Source: Davidsoniella eucalypti
Lineage: Eukaryota > Ascomycota > Sordariomycetes > Microascales > Ceratocystidaceae
Direction of reading: 5' to 3'
NCBI GenBank assembly: GCA_004009845.1
Contig: RMBW01000050.1
Span: forward strand, 159,475 to 223,474
DNA length: 64,000 nucleotides
In this document: piece by piece, positions 34,091-45,081 of the stretch
Position numbering within the stretch: position 1 is the stretch's first letter
How the letters are laid out: each line of letters opens with the position of its first letter
Notes under the pieces: generated by a model
Databases searched by the model: none
Seen by the model: the letters and a program-made list of their open reading frames with translations, nothing else
What the model was told of the DNA's origin: nothing
Program-made: the position numbers and the translations under genes

Positions 34091-35453
34091 TGATCGATCA
34101 CGCTTCAATTCAACCAAGTGCGTGCTGGCCAAACCTTGGCAGATGATCTTGGATACAACTGGAAGGAAGAAAGCTTTGGAAATTAAGTTGTCCCCAGCCG
34201 TACTAGAGAGAAAAGGATCATGCGTCGGAAGTTGTTGTCAAACAGTACAAAAGGCCTTTCTACTTGGTTTTATATGGCAAGATGACGACGAAAACGTTGC
34301 CGCGAATCGTCTTTACATTGGCTTGGAGAGGAAACGTAGAAGAAGTACTTGGGCTGGCAAAAGCTAACGTTCTTGCATGCAGAAGCGTCAGAGATTGCTT
34401 AATGCGGCATCAGAGCATATTAGTAGAACAGTGTAAGTGTCTATCAAAAGCTAGGACTACCAATGAGCCCATTAATCTCTTTGTTCGGTATGGTAGAGTC
34501 AAGTTCCTAACTGTGCTTCTATCCAGATTTGTAGACGAGTCTGCGATCAAGCTGTTTACATCACCACCAACAGTGATGCTTCGGGTACAATCAGAGAACT
34601 AAAGCCGGCCTTCAGCCTTGCTTCTAAGATCGACGTCCGGCCTTTCCACATTTCGGCTCTTCTCTCTCGGAGCCCCTGTCGACAGACGCATCGAGGCAAG
34701 TATCTCTTCTCCCATGCTCCATGCCCGGGATTGAGTCCAAACCTGTCTCGTTTCCCGACCGCCGAGGTAACTGTAGACTCCTCCAAAGCTGGATGGCAGG
34801 TGGGCAGCACGTAGATTTCTCTGGTCCCGCGTAATCAGCCTGTGCCTGGCTTTTCTATTGACGGTATCGATTACGGGCTAGTTCGTAGAGCAGCAAAGAA
34901 GAAATAGAACGAACAATCGGTGGCACGCTAACCTATTAAACGCAGCCCACGTTGCTATCGCAGCCCAGGGCTGATTGGCTAACGGATCGACAACCACGAC
35001 AGCTCACTTTAGCTTGCCAAGACCTTCGTTTGCATATTACACCGAATCTTCCATGCAAGGTGTTAGCCTGCTCGAATCGCTAGCAATGCTGCTGCAGCAG
35101 CTAAGAATGGGCTGTCTTGGGTGCTGATAGCAGCTATTTCTTTGCCAGAGCGGATGCTGATCAGGCCCTAAATCCTAAATCACTGCCTATAGTGCACACT
35201 ACCACTTGGCGGGACGCTGGCCTGGAAACATAGCTATAGTTGCGTTTTTAGCTGAATTATAGGCATGTATCGCGAGATGTGGTGTTTAACATATAAGCGA
35301 GACCCCCCCTTCTTCCACATTCCGGCGTATCTCTTGTCCTCTCTTTTTCTTTTCTTCCTCACTCTCCATCCCAAGGTCTATCCTCCTGTCCGTGTCCCTG
35401 CCCGTTTTCCTCGGCGGCTAGACAAGATCTTTTCGGTACAACTTTACACAAAC
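34091..35453. other. Intergenic, alkaline phosphatase promoter side
   Basis: ORFs at 34122-34602 (plus) and 34556-34810 (minus) have no recognisable motif and are probably chance. The last 150 bp are pyrimidine-rich and form the alkaline phosphatase leader. An in-frame ATG at 35265 would add 63 residues before the signal peptide and is not favoured. Confidence 0.45.
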
Positions 35454-37635
35454 ATGGCCAAGCTTACGTCTCTCGCCCTGCTGGCCTCGGCCACTCTTGG
35501 TGCTGCCCAGACCTACCAGCGCTTGGGCACCTGCCCCAAACTTGGCTGCGTTCTGCCTCCGGACCAGTCTGATTTCCTGCCCGGCCAGCTGTTCGATCTT
35601 CGTGTCGAGGTCCACGCTCCGCTGAACGGTAGCGAGGCCTACAACGATGGCATCCCCGATGAGGCCTTCTCCGTGACCATTGGAAGGGCTGGCGAGGAGC
35701 CCAAGTCCATCACCGAGTTTTTCACTCTGCAGGACCCCGAGCTGGAGAGCTGGCAGTTTGGTTGGTACGAGGACCGCTTCGCAGAGGATGCCGGCTCTAA
35801 GAGCATGGTAAACGTTGCTTCCAAGATCTACCGCCACATCTCCATCACGGAGCCTGGCGAGTACGAGGTTACCCTCACCTACTACAACAACGAGACCACC
35901 GTTGCCAACTGGGTTGTCCGCCCTATCTCGGCCAAGCGCAAGGCCAAGAACGTCATCTTCTTCATTGGTGATGGAATGACCACTAACATGGTATGTTGCA
36001 ACCCTAACTACACCGGATAGTCCATCATACTGACGTACAACAGATCACTGCTGCCCGTCTGCTGGCGCACAAGTCCATCAACGGAAAGTACCAGTCGCGC
36101 ATGGCCATGGACACCTTCCCTGTTCTTGGCCACCAGATGACGCACTCGATTGACTCGTACATCACCGACTCGGCCAACTCTGCTGCTGCTCTGTACAGTG
36201 GCCACAAGGGCACCGTCAACGCTATGGGGTATGCCTGACCTGATTCCCAGGGAATAATGTAGGCGCAGGACAAACACTAACCATCGCATAGTGTCTACGT
36301 TGATTCATCGCCCGATTACTTCGATGATCCCAAGGTCGAGACCGTAGTTGAGCTGCTGCACCGCTACCTTGTGAGTAGATCATGTTGTTCTACCGTTATA
36401 TTGAATGAGATTCACTAACACATTCTCAGAACCTGACCTGGGGCGCCGTTTCTACGGCTGCTCTGGCTGATGCCACCCCTACTGCCCTGACGGCCCACAC
36501 CCGGTCCCGTTACCAGTACGGTCCTCTGGTTGACCAGGCCCTGAACGGGCTGTCCAACTACACCTGGACCAACCACAGCGGTCCCGATGTTTACTTCGGC
36601 GGTGGTGCCGAGCAGTTCTATCCCAACAGTGCCTCGTACCAGGGCAGGGACTACTACGCTGCCTTTGCCGAGAGAGGCTACTCCATCTCGCTGAACAAGA
36701 CTGCTCTGGAGTCGATTGACAGCTCTAAGCGTGCCCTGGGTGTGTTCTGCAAGAGCCACATGCCCGTTTGGCTAGACCGCAACGTCTACACCGACAACCT
36801 CGAATCTCTAACCAACGACCCCTCTGGCAATGGCAACGCTACCCTGGATCTGCCAGGCCTGAAGGACATGACCCTGAAGGCCGTCGAGATCCTCAACGAC
36901 CGTGGCGGCGATAACGGCTTCTTCCTGATGAGCGAGGCTGCCTCGATCGACAAGCAGATGCACGAATTTGACTACGACCGCGCCCTGGGCGATCTGATGG
37001 AGCTGGACGATACCGTCAAGGCCACCATCGAGAAGCTCAAGGACCTCGGCATTCTGGACGAGACTCTGATTGTCGTTTCGGCTGATCACGGCCACGGCTT
37101 CGATGTCTTTGGCTCAGCCGATACCGAGTACCTGGCCCAGGCCACTACCGACCGCCAGAAGCGCCGTGCTGTCGGTGTCTACCAGGAGTCCGGTCTATCT
37201 CAGTACACCGAGGCCGCCTCCGGTGTCAGCTACGGCACCGGTGCCAACTTTCCTCAGAACTGGGAGCCCCGCTATGCCATTGCTGCTGGTATGGCTGCTG
37301 GCCCTGATCGCCGTGAGAACTACAAGGTCCACAGCGCGGGCGCCCGTTCGCCCGTGTCAAAGGTTGGCTCGGAGTACTACGTCGATCCCGAAGATAGCGC
37401 CGGCGGTTTCGTCGTCAACGGCACTATTCCCACCTCGGAGGCTAGCGGTGTTCACTCGCTGACCGATGTGCCCGTCTTCGCCCGCGGTCCTTGCCAGGAT
37501 CTGTTTGGCGGTGTGTACAACAACGTTGATATCTTCTACAAGATTGCCGACTGCATGGGTCTGGGCCGTGGCCGGACAGACAACGGCAGCTGCTCTGCTA
37601 AACGCTCGACCCGCAGAGCTGCTGACCGTTTCTAA
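35454..37635 (+). CDS. Secreted or vacuolar alkaline phosphatase (PhoA type)
   Basis: Exons 35454-35990, 36044-36228, 36292-36370 and 36430-37635; 668 residues. A signal peptide (about residues 1-19, MAKLTSLALLASATLG) supports the start at 35454. Active-site elements: FFIGDGMTTNM (metal-binding Asp), TDSANSAAALYSG with the nucleophile Ser after Asp, MSEAASIDKQMHEFDYDRAL (metal Glu/Asp), SADHGHGFDVFG (metal Asp/His) and GVHSLTDVPVFARGP (third metal site His). Cysteines near both ends could form disulphides. It hydrolyses phosphomonoesters at alkaline pH, with phosphate scavenging as the usual role. At 668 residues it is longer than E. coli PhoA (about 470) because of an N-terminal domain of about 150 residues. 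Codons are strongly biased. Its 3' end is 151 bp from the convergent thioesterase-like gene. Confidence 0.92.
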
Positions 37636-37786
37636 GTCGCAAGACTTATGAGTAAAAGATAGGGGGGAGGGGGGGCATTTTAAAAACAACCCACAGACTA
37701 CGCATTCTTGTATCTTAATATTAATAATTTAATAAATATATGTATCTTCTAGAACAAATTATCATCTTGTTTTCTTATCTTGGTAT

Positions 37787-38563
37787 TCACATTATTCCGT
37801 TTCGCTCTAGAGACTGGGCAAAGAACTTCATTAGCGGAAGTGTCTCTTCGTGACTACGCGGCATATCGACATGTTTTCGGCCCCATCTAACAGCCTCGAC
37901 GTTCCTGAATTCCTTCTTGACCAGCTCTTCCTGGTCTTTGTCAAGCTGGACAATGAGCACGCTCGACTCGGCACCAGCAGGAGAGCCTGGCGTCGTAGCA
38001 GAAAGCGGTAGCGGGCCACCGAGAGAAACAACGCCCTTGAATCGCCCAGTTGAGCCCTCAACTAGTGGCGTTGTTGTAGTCGCTGCCATTTTCGCAGCAT
38101 ATAGAGACAGTGCCAAGGCCATGGAGCCGCCCTGGCCGTAGCCAAAAAGCATGATATCCTGCGTAGTCCAGCCGCATTTGCCCAGTAAGACACCCTCAAT
38201 CAGCTCCTCCCAGATCTTCTTCGCGGCCTTTCCAAAGCCCGGGTCTTCGTCAATGTCGTCATCATCCTCGCCCGTACCGAACTGCAAGTCGTCACCCCAG
38301 TGCCAATGGCCCTCTTCGCGGGGTGGAATCCCGCCGAGTAATACGTCGGGAATTGGGGTGGGGCCACGCAGAGTTATGGAGAGGACGTTGGGTAGGTTAA
38401 GAGAAGCGGCAAAGTTGGAGAAGGGCGTGTGCGAGTCGCCGAGACCGTGAAAGACGATGAGGATGGCCGTGGTGGATGGCTGAGACTGGAAATGGAGAAC
38501 GTGGGGAAGAGACGTTGCGAGAGGGGCAAAGTCTTCTTCGGTAGGAACACGTGTGGGAGGCAT
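37787..38563 (-). CDS. Acyl-protein thioesterase/carboxylesterase-like alpha/beta-hydrolase, nucleophile missing
   Basis: A single exon of 258 residues, close to the length of acyl-protein thioesterases. It has the fold landmarks: FHGLGDSHTPFSNFA oxyanion-loop region, LRGPTPIPD, WHWGDD and the nucleophile-elbow position. At the elbow the sequence is FGYGQGGSMAL instead of the usual GFSQGG, so Gly replaces the catalytic Ser. The C-terminus MPRSHEETLPLMKFFAQ lacks an evident catalytic His of the GH type. I recall similar GFGQGG proteins in other fungi, so this may be a family trait and not decay. Activity is therefore doubtful. The gene is divergent from CutC, sharing 331 bp. Confidence 0.8.
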   Translation of the reverse strand: MPPTRVPTEEDFAPLATSLPHVLHFQSQPSTTAILIVFHGLGDSHTPFSNFAASLNLPNVLSITLRGPTPIPDVLLGGIPPREEGHWHWGDDLQFGTGEDDDDIDEDPGFGKAAKKIWEELIEGVLLGKCGWTTQDIMLFGYGQGGSMALALSLYAAKMAATTTTPLVEGSTGRFKGVVSLGGPLPLSATTPGSPAGAESSVLIVQLDKDQEELVKKEFRNVEAVRWGRKHVDMPRSHEETLPLMKFFAQSLERNGIM

Positions 38564-38894
38564 TATGACGGGAATGAGATTGATGGCGACGATAAATGAT
38601 AAGGTGTATATTAGTTTATGACTGTCTGGAAGAGTTCAAATGGTGGAATGAATACATTAAGATTTTGAGCAAAAAATGAGAGGTCTATAGGCTGTCCCGA
38701 TTTTGTAGCAGTTTCCAAAACGCGACGTTGGGTGTGGGGCTATCTACCCGAACGAATGGACGACGGACACAGTAGTTGCCTTGTGCAGCGCAGTGTGCGA
38801 CTTGATATACAAACGTACAAACTGAGTTATGTCAACATAAGTTACTATCATATGTCTATGAACTATCTTCCCATAGCTTTTGCAAATTACCGTC
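38564..38894. promoter_or_regulatory. Divergent promoter, thioesterase-like / CutC
   Basis: 331 bp between two divergent ATGs. No specific motif recognised. Confidence 0.45.
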
Positions 38895-39716
38895 ATGTCC
38901 TCCTCAGATTCAATAATCCCTTTAGAAATTCCGATCTTCGGCCCCGCCGATTTTGTCTCGGCTTCTTCTGCAGCTCGGATAGAACTAAATGCCTCTTTTT
39001 CCTATCCAGCAGGGGGACTAACTCCGCCCGTGTCTGCATTTTTTCCTCTTCCTACACCAGACTCGCCATTATCTTCCAAGTCGGACTGGCCAGATATACG
39101 TGTGATGATCCGTCCACGAGGCCCGCCAGCCGATGGTACAAGTGACTTCATATATACACGTACGGAGCTAGACGCCATGTACGACGCCATTGCCTCCTAC
39201 AAGCCGCATCTTCGACCTGGCCGTGATGGCTTCGTCTTCGGCGTGCTAGAAACAGGCGGTAGCCTCGCTCTTGGCGAATGCGCCTCGCTCGTTCGTGCAG
39301 CTGCGCCGTTCCCGTGTACGCTACACCGGGCCATTGACCAAGTTTTGGATTATGCCGTGAAGACAAAAACAGCGGGAAATCTGGCCATGGCTGTCAACGG
39401 TGTTGTCGAGGATATTGTCCAGTGTGGCTTTGCGGCCGTCCTAACATCGGGTGGTGCGGGCAATGCAGCGACTAATTTTGACGTTCTGGGCGAGTTTTGT
39501 AGGGCAGCGGCGATGCAAAATAGACTGGAGGTTGTCGTTGGTGGAGGGGTTCGCAGCTCGAATGTCGGTGATCTCTTAAGTAGATTAGGCGTAGAATCAA
39601 AGAATGGTGGTGTTTATGTCCATTCTTCATGTTTTGTTGGTGGCAAGTTTGATATAGATGAAATGGAAGGCATCATGGAATTGGCTGGAAATTACGGCTC
39701 AAAGAAGACAACATAG
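38895..39716 (+). CDS. cutC: CutC-family copper homeostasis protein
   Basis: A single exon of 273 residues; the first ATG in frame is at 38895. CutC TIM-barrel motifs are in order: RIELNASFSYPAGGLTPPVS, IRVMIRPRGPPAD, DFIYTRTELDAMYDAI, GRDGFVFGVLETGG, TLHRAIDQV, FAAVLTSGGAGNA, EVVVGGGVRSSNV and YVHSSCF. The family has been linked to copper tolerance, though the biochemical role is unsettled. The plain intronless structure and average codon use give no sign of recent transfer. It is convergent with the Myb-like gene at 40042. Confidence 0.9.
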   Translation: MSSSDSIIPLEIPIFGPADFVSASSAARIELNASFSYPAGGLTPPVSAFFPLPTPDSPLSSKSDWPDIRVMIRPRGPPADGTSDFIYTRTELDAMYDAIASYKPHLRPGRDGFVFGVLETGGSLALGECASLVRAAAPFPCTLHRAIDQVLDYAVKTKTAGNLAMAVNGVVEDIVQCGFAAVLTSGGAGNAATNFDVLGEFCRAAAMQNRLEVVVGGGVRSSNVGDLLSRLGVESKNGGVYVHSSCFVGGKFDIDEMEGIMELAGNYGSKKTT

Positions 39717-40041
39717 ACGTATGGAAACTATTAGATAGTAGGTATACGTTAGGGGGGAAACTACTAGGGCGGCTGAAAAACAAGACAATATGTCCTTTCA
39801 TATTCATTGAGAGAGAGAGCAAGAACAGAAAAATGATAAATAAGAAGCAAAATAATTACATCCATTCTTTATATGCGGAAGACATTGATGTGCACAAAGC
39901 GAAACAAGACATGAAAGAAAGAAAACGAAAGAAGAGCTCGAAGAAAACAAAGCAAAACATGACCAAACTCCATCGATCTCAACCAACCTATTGACTCATT
40001 TTGTCTTTTAGATGCCCTTTCATACGAACGATGTGTCGAAT
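39717..40041. other. Intergenic between convergent genes
   Basis: 325 bp, A/T-rich 3' flanks of CutC and the Myb-like gene. Nothing else seen. Confidence 0.5.
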
Positions 40042-42256
40042 TCACATCAGAGCCTCGTCGAAGAATATGCTTTCAGTTGTCCACGGAATTCCCTCTAAAG
40101 CCGGCGTTTCTGGCCGTGCAGTAGGGATTTGATGATGAGCGTGGTTATTCTGGCTGTGGTGTTGTTGTTGCCATTGCTGCTGCTGTTGCTGTTGCTGTTG
40201 CTGGACGCGCCGTATATGTTGCATTTGCTGCGTCTGGTGCATATGTTCGATCTGACTTGCAGCAGGCAACGGAAGTCCGTAATGATAGCCGTGATGGTGG
40301 TCAGTAGATTCTCCAGTTGGGAGACTCGCCATCATATATGCAACAGGTGCTGACTGTGAGATTCCAGATGGTGTGTCTGCAATAGCGGTGGCGGCAGCAG
40401 AAGCATAAAGGTTCGGTGAGTCTATTATGCTGCCACGATTGCAAAGCAATGCCATGTTGGTCAGCGAATTGTCATCAGGTCGATGGTCGTGGTGGCCATG
40501 ATCATGGTGAACATAGCCATGGTGGCCATGGCCAAGGCTAGGTCCTCTAACGCCATTGTTCGGCGACGACATCGACATAGACAAATTTGGTATGTTTATG
40601 CCGAAAGCCATGTCAAATTCAGGTTGCTGATGTTGAACTGTTGTACTACCAAAATCGACCACATTCGTTGCCATGTTACCGTGATGATGTGTTACCGAGT
40701 CCAGTGTCCCTAACATATACGGCGTCATATCGCCATGCATCGGATAAGCATGGCTATCTGATGTCGATGTTTGCACCAGAGAGAATGGGTAGCTGAAGGA
40801 GAATGGGAACTGTGTCTCTTGCGATGTCGCTAAAGGGTGAGAGACGCCGCCTATAGACATCGAAGGGCCAGCGATATCGGCATCGCCATCGGTTTCGGTA
40901 AACGTCATTGTGTCTAATCTATGCCCCGGTACAAGCGACGATGTTTGGTTGTTGCTACTGTTAATGTCGAGCACAGTGCTTGGCGATTTCGACTCATGAG
41001 CGGCCTCCTCGGGAGGAGTCATTGGTTCCATGTCACCATCTTGTCCGGTTGACGACACAGATGTTGAATCATCCAGTCGGACACTTTTGGTTTTATCCAG
41101 ATCTAGATGGGCATGACTCACAGCACCGACTGCCGAAGAAGACTGCACAGCGGTCGAAACTAGCATCTCGCCGTCTATCTGGAACCCATCTTCGCCCATC
41201 ATCTTCACTGCCGACGCAAAATCATGCTCACCTTGGTCGCCAAAGTTACCATCCAGACCGACCTGATCCGCCGAACTGGTGCCAGGTAAATCAAAGTTGA
41301 ATTTGGATGGTGACGCGATGTTGCTCATGTCGTCCATGTCTGTCTCGTCCATTGCGGCAATATCAGTTGCGTGTATCATGGCTTCGGGGGCGGCCCGACT
41401 TCCAATACACCCAACGCACCCGTCATGATTATCCAACGCAATCTGGCTCTCTTCTTCGTCTTGATCTCCCTGTAGTAAAGGCAACGGTTCTGATGGTTGC
41501 TGTTGCTGTAGTCCCAAAGACGTTTTCCGCGGCAAAAGCCCCTCTCGGCCCTTCATGCGTGTCTGTAGTGCCTGGATGCGTTGCATATGTTGGATGCAAG
41601 ACGGGCTATCTGGCTGCTCCGCAGTAGCTGTGGCTAGTTTTTGGCGCAGTTCTACTAGCTGGGCGATGTCGGCCGTTTGTTCTTCGAGGGCTTTTTTCTC
41701 CAGGGCCGACCTTCGTAGCGTCTCAGCCCGCTCACGTGCTTTGGTGACTTGTAGAGCGGCGCGGTCTCGCTTTGCTTTGGTGGTTCGCGGACGTCGGGCG
41801 CGGTCATCTTGGCGTCGTTCTAGTGCGGCTTTCTCCTCGGGAGCTTAGCATCAGGAGGCAATGTCAGCATCAGATCAGAGTCATCAGGCTCGAATCAGCC
41901 ACTCGGCATCTTACTCATGTGCGATTTATAATCCGCTGCATAGCGAACGGCATGTTTCGAAACATATGGCAGCACCACGTTCTGAAACCAGTGCTCGACT
42001 AGATATATCACGATGTTAGCATACAGTTTGAGATACAAGCCCTCTTCCATCCCACCTACTTCTCGTACTTACACAGACTAAGGCCAGTATACTGGCGGCG
42101 TGCTTCATCAGCCATGGAGCTTTGCATGTACTCCGCTAACCGCTCCCATGTTTCCTCAGGGTTTACGCGATGGATGCCAAGTCTCTTGGGTGAACGAGGG
42201 ACAATCTTCTTCTAGAAGAATCTCTCCTCGGCTGGACTCCACTGCTTTCCAACCAT
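40042..42256 (-). CDS. Myb/SANT-like putative transcription regulator with in-frame UAG at codon 15
   Basis: Exons 42256-42073, 41998-41915 and 41843-40042 join in frame as 690 codons including the terminal stop. The N-terminus MVGKQWSPAEERFF is Myb-like. It continues in the same frame past a TAG (42214-42212) as KKIVPRSPKRLGIHRVNPEE, TWERLAEYMQ, ARRQYTGLSLFEHWFQNVVL. The match of the two halves indicates a conserved domain broken only by the stop. The rest is a charged coiled coil (about 90-165), acidic low-complexity sequence and a polyQ/His region (about 630-660). The TAG lies inside the palindrome TTCTTCTAGAAGAA. Possible readings: UAG edited to UGG, readthrough, a pseudogene, a sequence error, or translation from the downstream ATG at 42133 or 42118. 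TTCTTCTAG could also be a splice acceptor with an unseen exon, but I found no donor for it. Confidence 0.7.
42207..42220 (-). promoter_or_regulatory. Perfect 14-nt palindrome enclosing the in-frame UAG
   Basis: TTCTTCTAGAAGAA equals its own reverse complement. In the mRNA it can form the hairpin UUCUU-[CUAG]-AAGAA, with the stop's A in the loop and U at the -1 position. These are the two features reported as favoured for fungal sexual-stage A-to-I mRNA editing. Confidence 0.6.
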
Positions 42257-43714
42257 TTTTTAGCCTAAGATCGTATATCAACCCAAAAAAAAAAGCGGAT
42301 AGAAGAAGGATCAAAGAAATAGCATATGAATTGCAATACTAAGTTGTATATGCAGACTATAAGATATCGGTGTAGCCTAGCTGATACTATACCAGGCAGA
42401 AGTTGATGTTGCTGGTTGGGATGTCCTGGTATGATGTCGTCTTGCCGGAAAATGGCTTGGGCAGAAAGAAACACTGAGACGCAGTAGGTTATATGTTGGT
42501 TCTAATGAGTCAAGGTAGTGTCTGAGAATTAAGAGAGTCGAAGGTTTCCGGCACTATAAAAGGGCGAAATAGACCAGAAGATTAGTTGATATGTCACAAA
42601 CAGTAAGTAAACAATCGAGAGCATATACTATTCATACTTTCTTTCTTCCCCTTTGTCTTGCGATTTTGCAGATATCTTCTTTTCTGTCAGTTCTTTGGCG
42701 AGGCGGCGAAACGAATATCCAGCAGAAAAAAAGGCGTAAAAGCCATATCACTAGATGGACACGGCCAACTATTCACACATGAAAAAAAGAGGGTATCTTC
42801 GTTTCACGATCAAGCTATATATGGACGTCTTGTATCTAGATGAAAATCTGTGTTGGCTGGCCAGTCAGTGAGTCAGTTCGTTTAAATGATTGTGTCTACG
42901 CCCTAACTAAGCAGACTCTGAAGGGCTGACATTGAAAAATGTCGGTCTCGTCTGATTGTGAAGGCAAGTACGCTTTTTCAGGGCCGCCTTCCAGATGAAG
43001 TAGGAAACGTCCCTATTCTGGGTCTGAGAAAGATATAGCACAGGAAGGGGATATCAACAAGACAATCACATCGACGAGCTTTATGTTTCATTAAAAATAT
43101 GGCGGAAAGAACGGTTTATCTCCTGTTTCTTCTATTTAGTCTTCTTTTGCTCAAATTGATATTCTCCTCTTTCTCTTCTGTGTTTCTTTTCCCCTTTCCC
43201 CTTTCCCCTTTCCCTTTTCTGTTCCCCCTCTTCTTCTATATTCAAGACTTGGTCTGTAAGCAGCAGCCCGATAGCAAGAGCCTTGGAAGGTTATGTGGTT
43301 TGCAACTTGATTTGTCGATAGTGAAGATCGAAACAAGGGCATTTTGACGATAGACAGGCTAAGTTTGCGTCTTCACTCAGTCAGAGGCGAAACTCAGCTT
43401 TCGTTGTTCCTCCTTGCAAATGTATACCTGTTCAGGTTGTGTGTGCCTAGACGATGGATTAGGCTTGTAGTTCTCTGCTTTCTCTCCTTCTACTGCAGGC
43501 GGTCTGCCATCGCCAGAGGAAAGAAACATCAAACATGTCAGATGAAACGCCCGTGATTGTTGGTTTCCTAAGTGTGTGTATTTGCGTGTATGTTGTCTGT
43601 AAGAGATTGTATAGAGCACTGTCACTGAAAAGCCTAGATGTTCGCTAGTGGCCAACAGACAACGGCATCTAAACAAAAACAATGTCTATTCTTTTATAAC
43701 AGCCTTATATGCGG
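42257..43714. other. Intergenic 1.46 kb
   Basis: Leader and promoter of the Myb-like gene, then AT-rich sequence with a CCCTTTCC microsatellite at about 43190-43220. No gene recognised. Confidence 0.45.
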
Positions 43715-44776
43715 CTATTCAAAGGGGTTTTGAGGCTCGACGGCGGCATAGCCTTTCTTGATCAAGAAGTCGTGTAGAGGGCGCTCAGCTCGAGAGAACT
43801 TTTTGAGCGGACGTTGTTTGTTAGCTAAGTGTTGTTTGCTTTATGCCTTCTCTTCTATATTCATTTTCTAATAGTTTTTTTTTTTTTCAAACGACGGGAT
43901 TTTTTACTAGTAGGGCTGTTGAGAGGTTTGGAATACAGTTGTAGACAGAGTTTTGCATGTCATACTGGTCGTCTTGATGCTGGTTCTCGGAACCTCATTA
44001 GAGCGGCCGACTTATCATAACACACGCTATGTCGGTCAACTAACCGCCTTCACGTGATCTGCAAAAGCCAATGACTAGATAACTCGTCAAGTGAAACCTT
44101 TACAACAACGAAACCACATGTCATGAATATGGAGATCAAGGTGGACTTACCATGCTCTTCTTTGCATCCTCAACGACGCCGCAGCGGATCCAAAACCCCC
44201 AACCGCCCAACATATTAGCTAGCATTATGTCCGTGCTAAGCCGATCGCCGACAACGGCCACATGAGCAGGGCTGGTAACTCCCGTCTCGGGATGCTTTGC
44301 AAAGTACGCCATGATCTCGTCGCCGCAGCCCGGTTTCTTAGTGCCATGTGACAGGACCGTGACGCCGGTAGAGGCTTCAACAGCCACGGCCAACTTCCGC
44401 TGCGGATCATAGGACCCTGCGCCTGCCGTATTGCTGACAATCAGAAGCTTGCGGCCGGGGTAGGCTGCCTTGAGACGCTCAAAATGATCCTAGAGATGCA
44501 TGTCAGCGTTATATACCAGTAGATTATATTGATATTGTGCTCTCACAAGCTTACTTTGTAGGTAGGAAAGACTTCATTAGTCTCGGGGTATGCAAAGCAA
44601 TCATCTTTGTCTAGGATCACAGCTCTGATATCGGCCTTCTTGCCCTCTGCTTGGAGCGGCGCATCAAGAGGGATGGGTAGCTCGGCAAATGTAGGTACAG
44701 TATGATGTGGAAGGCACAACGACGGCCGCGTTATGAGCTTCCATATATTGAGCGATGCCGAAAGATTGAGATTCAT
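43715..44776 (-). CDS. GEP4: Mitochondrial phosphatidylglycerophosphatase, GEP4 type
   Basis: Exons 44776-44555, 44489-44151 and 43798-43715 give 214 residues. The HAD-type catalytic motif VILDKDDCFAYPE (first Asp the nucleophile) is followed by DHFERLKAAYPGRKLLIVSN, SHGTKKPGC and VVGDRLSTDIMLANMLGG. The last exon, FSRAERPLHDFLIKKGY...NPFE, matches the family C-terminus and proves a second intron of 352 nt, the longest in this window, with branch GCTAAC near 43825. Without it the frame ends in a spurious VSPP. GEP4 dephosphorylates phosphatidylglycerophosphate in the inner-membrane cardiolipin pathway. It is divergent from ORC2, sharing 305 bp. Confidence 0.9.
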
Positions 44777-45081
44777 TGTATTATTAGTCTAGAGAGATAC
44801 TCTTTGTGTGCCAGGACACACAAAGATACTTTCATCATGTACATGACATGGTGGGCCATCATAAGAGATGATGTTCATAACCCTTTTGTGGTCACGGTAA
44901 CCCTAATATGTATAACTAGGGATCTTGATCAACGCGTATTTTTCCACTTTACGCGTAGTAACTATATCTACAAGACAAGAAAATAATTGAAGAGACTTCC
45001 CTTCATATCAACGTTTATTTACTTTCTCCCAGCCTAATTACGAAGGCTCGGATTTGCCATTAACACCACCAGACCCAATCT
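44777..45081. promoter_or_regulatory. Divergent promoter, GEP4 / ORC2
   Basis: 305 bp between divergent ATGs. It contains two ACGCGT-type sites (ACGCGTA at about 44935 and 44952), which match the MluI cell-cycle box core ACGCGT; AACCCT elements occur nearby. This fits G1/S control of ORC2 but is inference only. Confidence 0.45.

Noticed and set aside
34122..34602. Overlapping plus-strand ORFs of 81 and 112 codons
   Set aside because: No motif, no promoter or splice support; adjacent to LINE debris and likely chance.
35265..35453. Upstream in-frame ATG for alkaline phosphatase
   Set aside because: It would bury the signal peptide behind 63 residues, and the sequence between is pyrimidine-rich like a leader.
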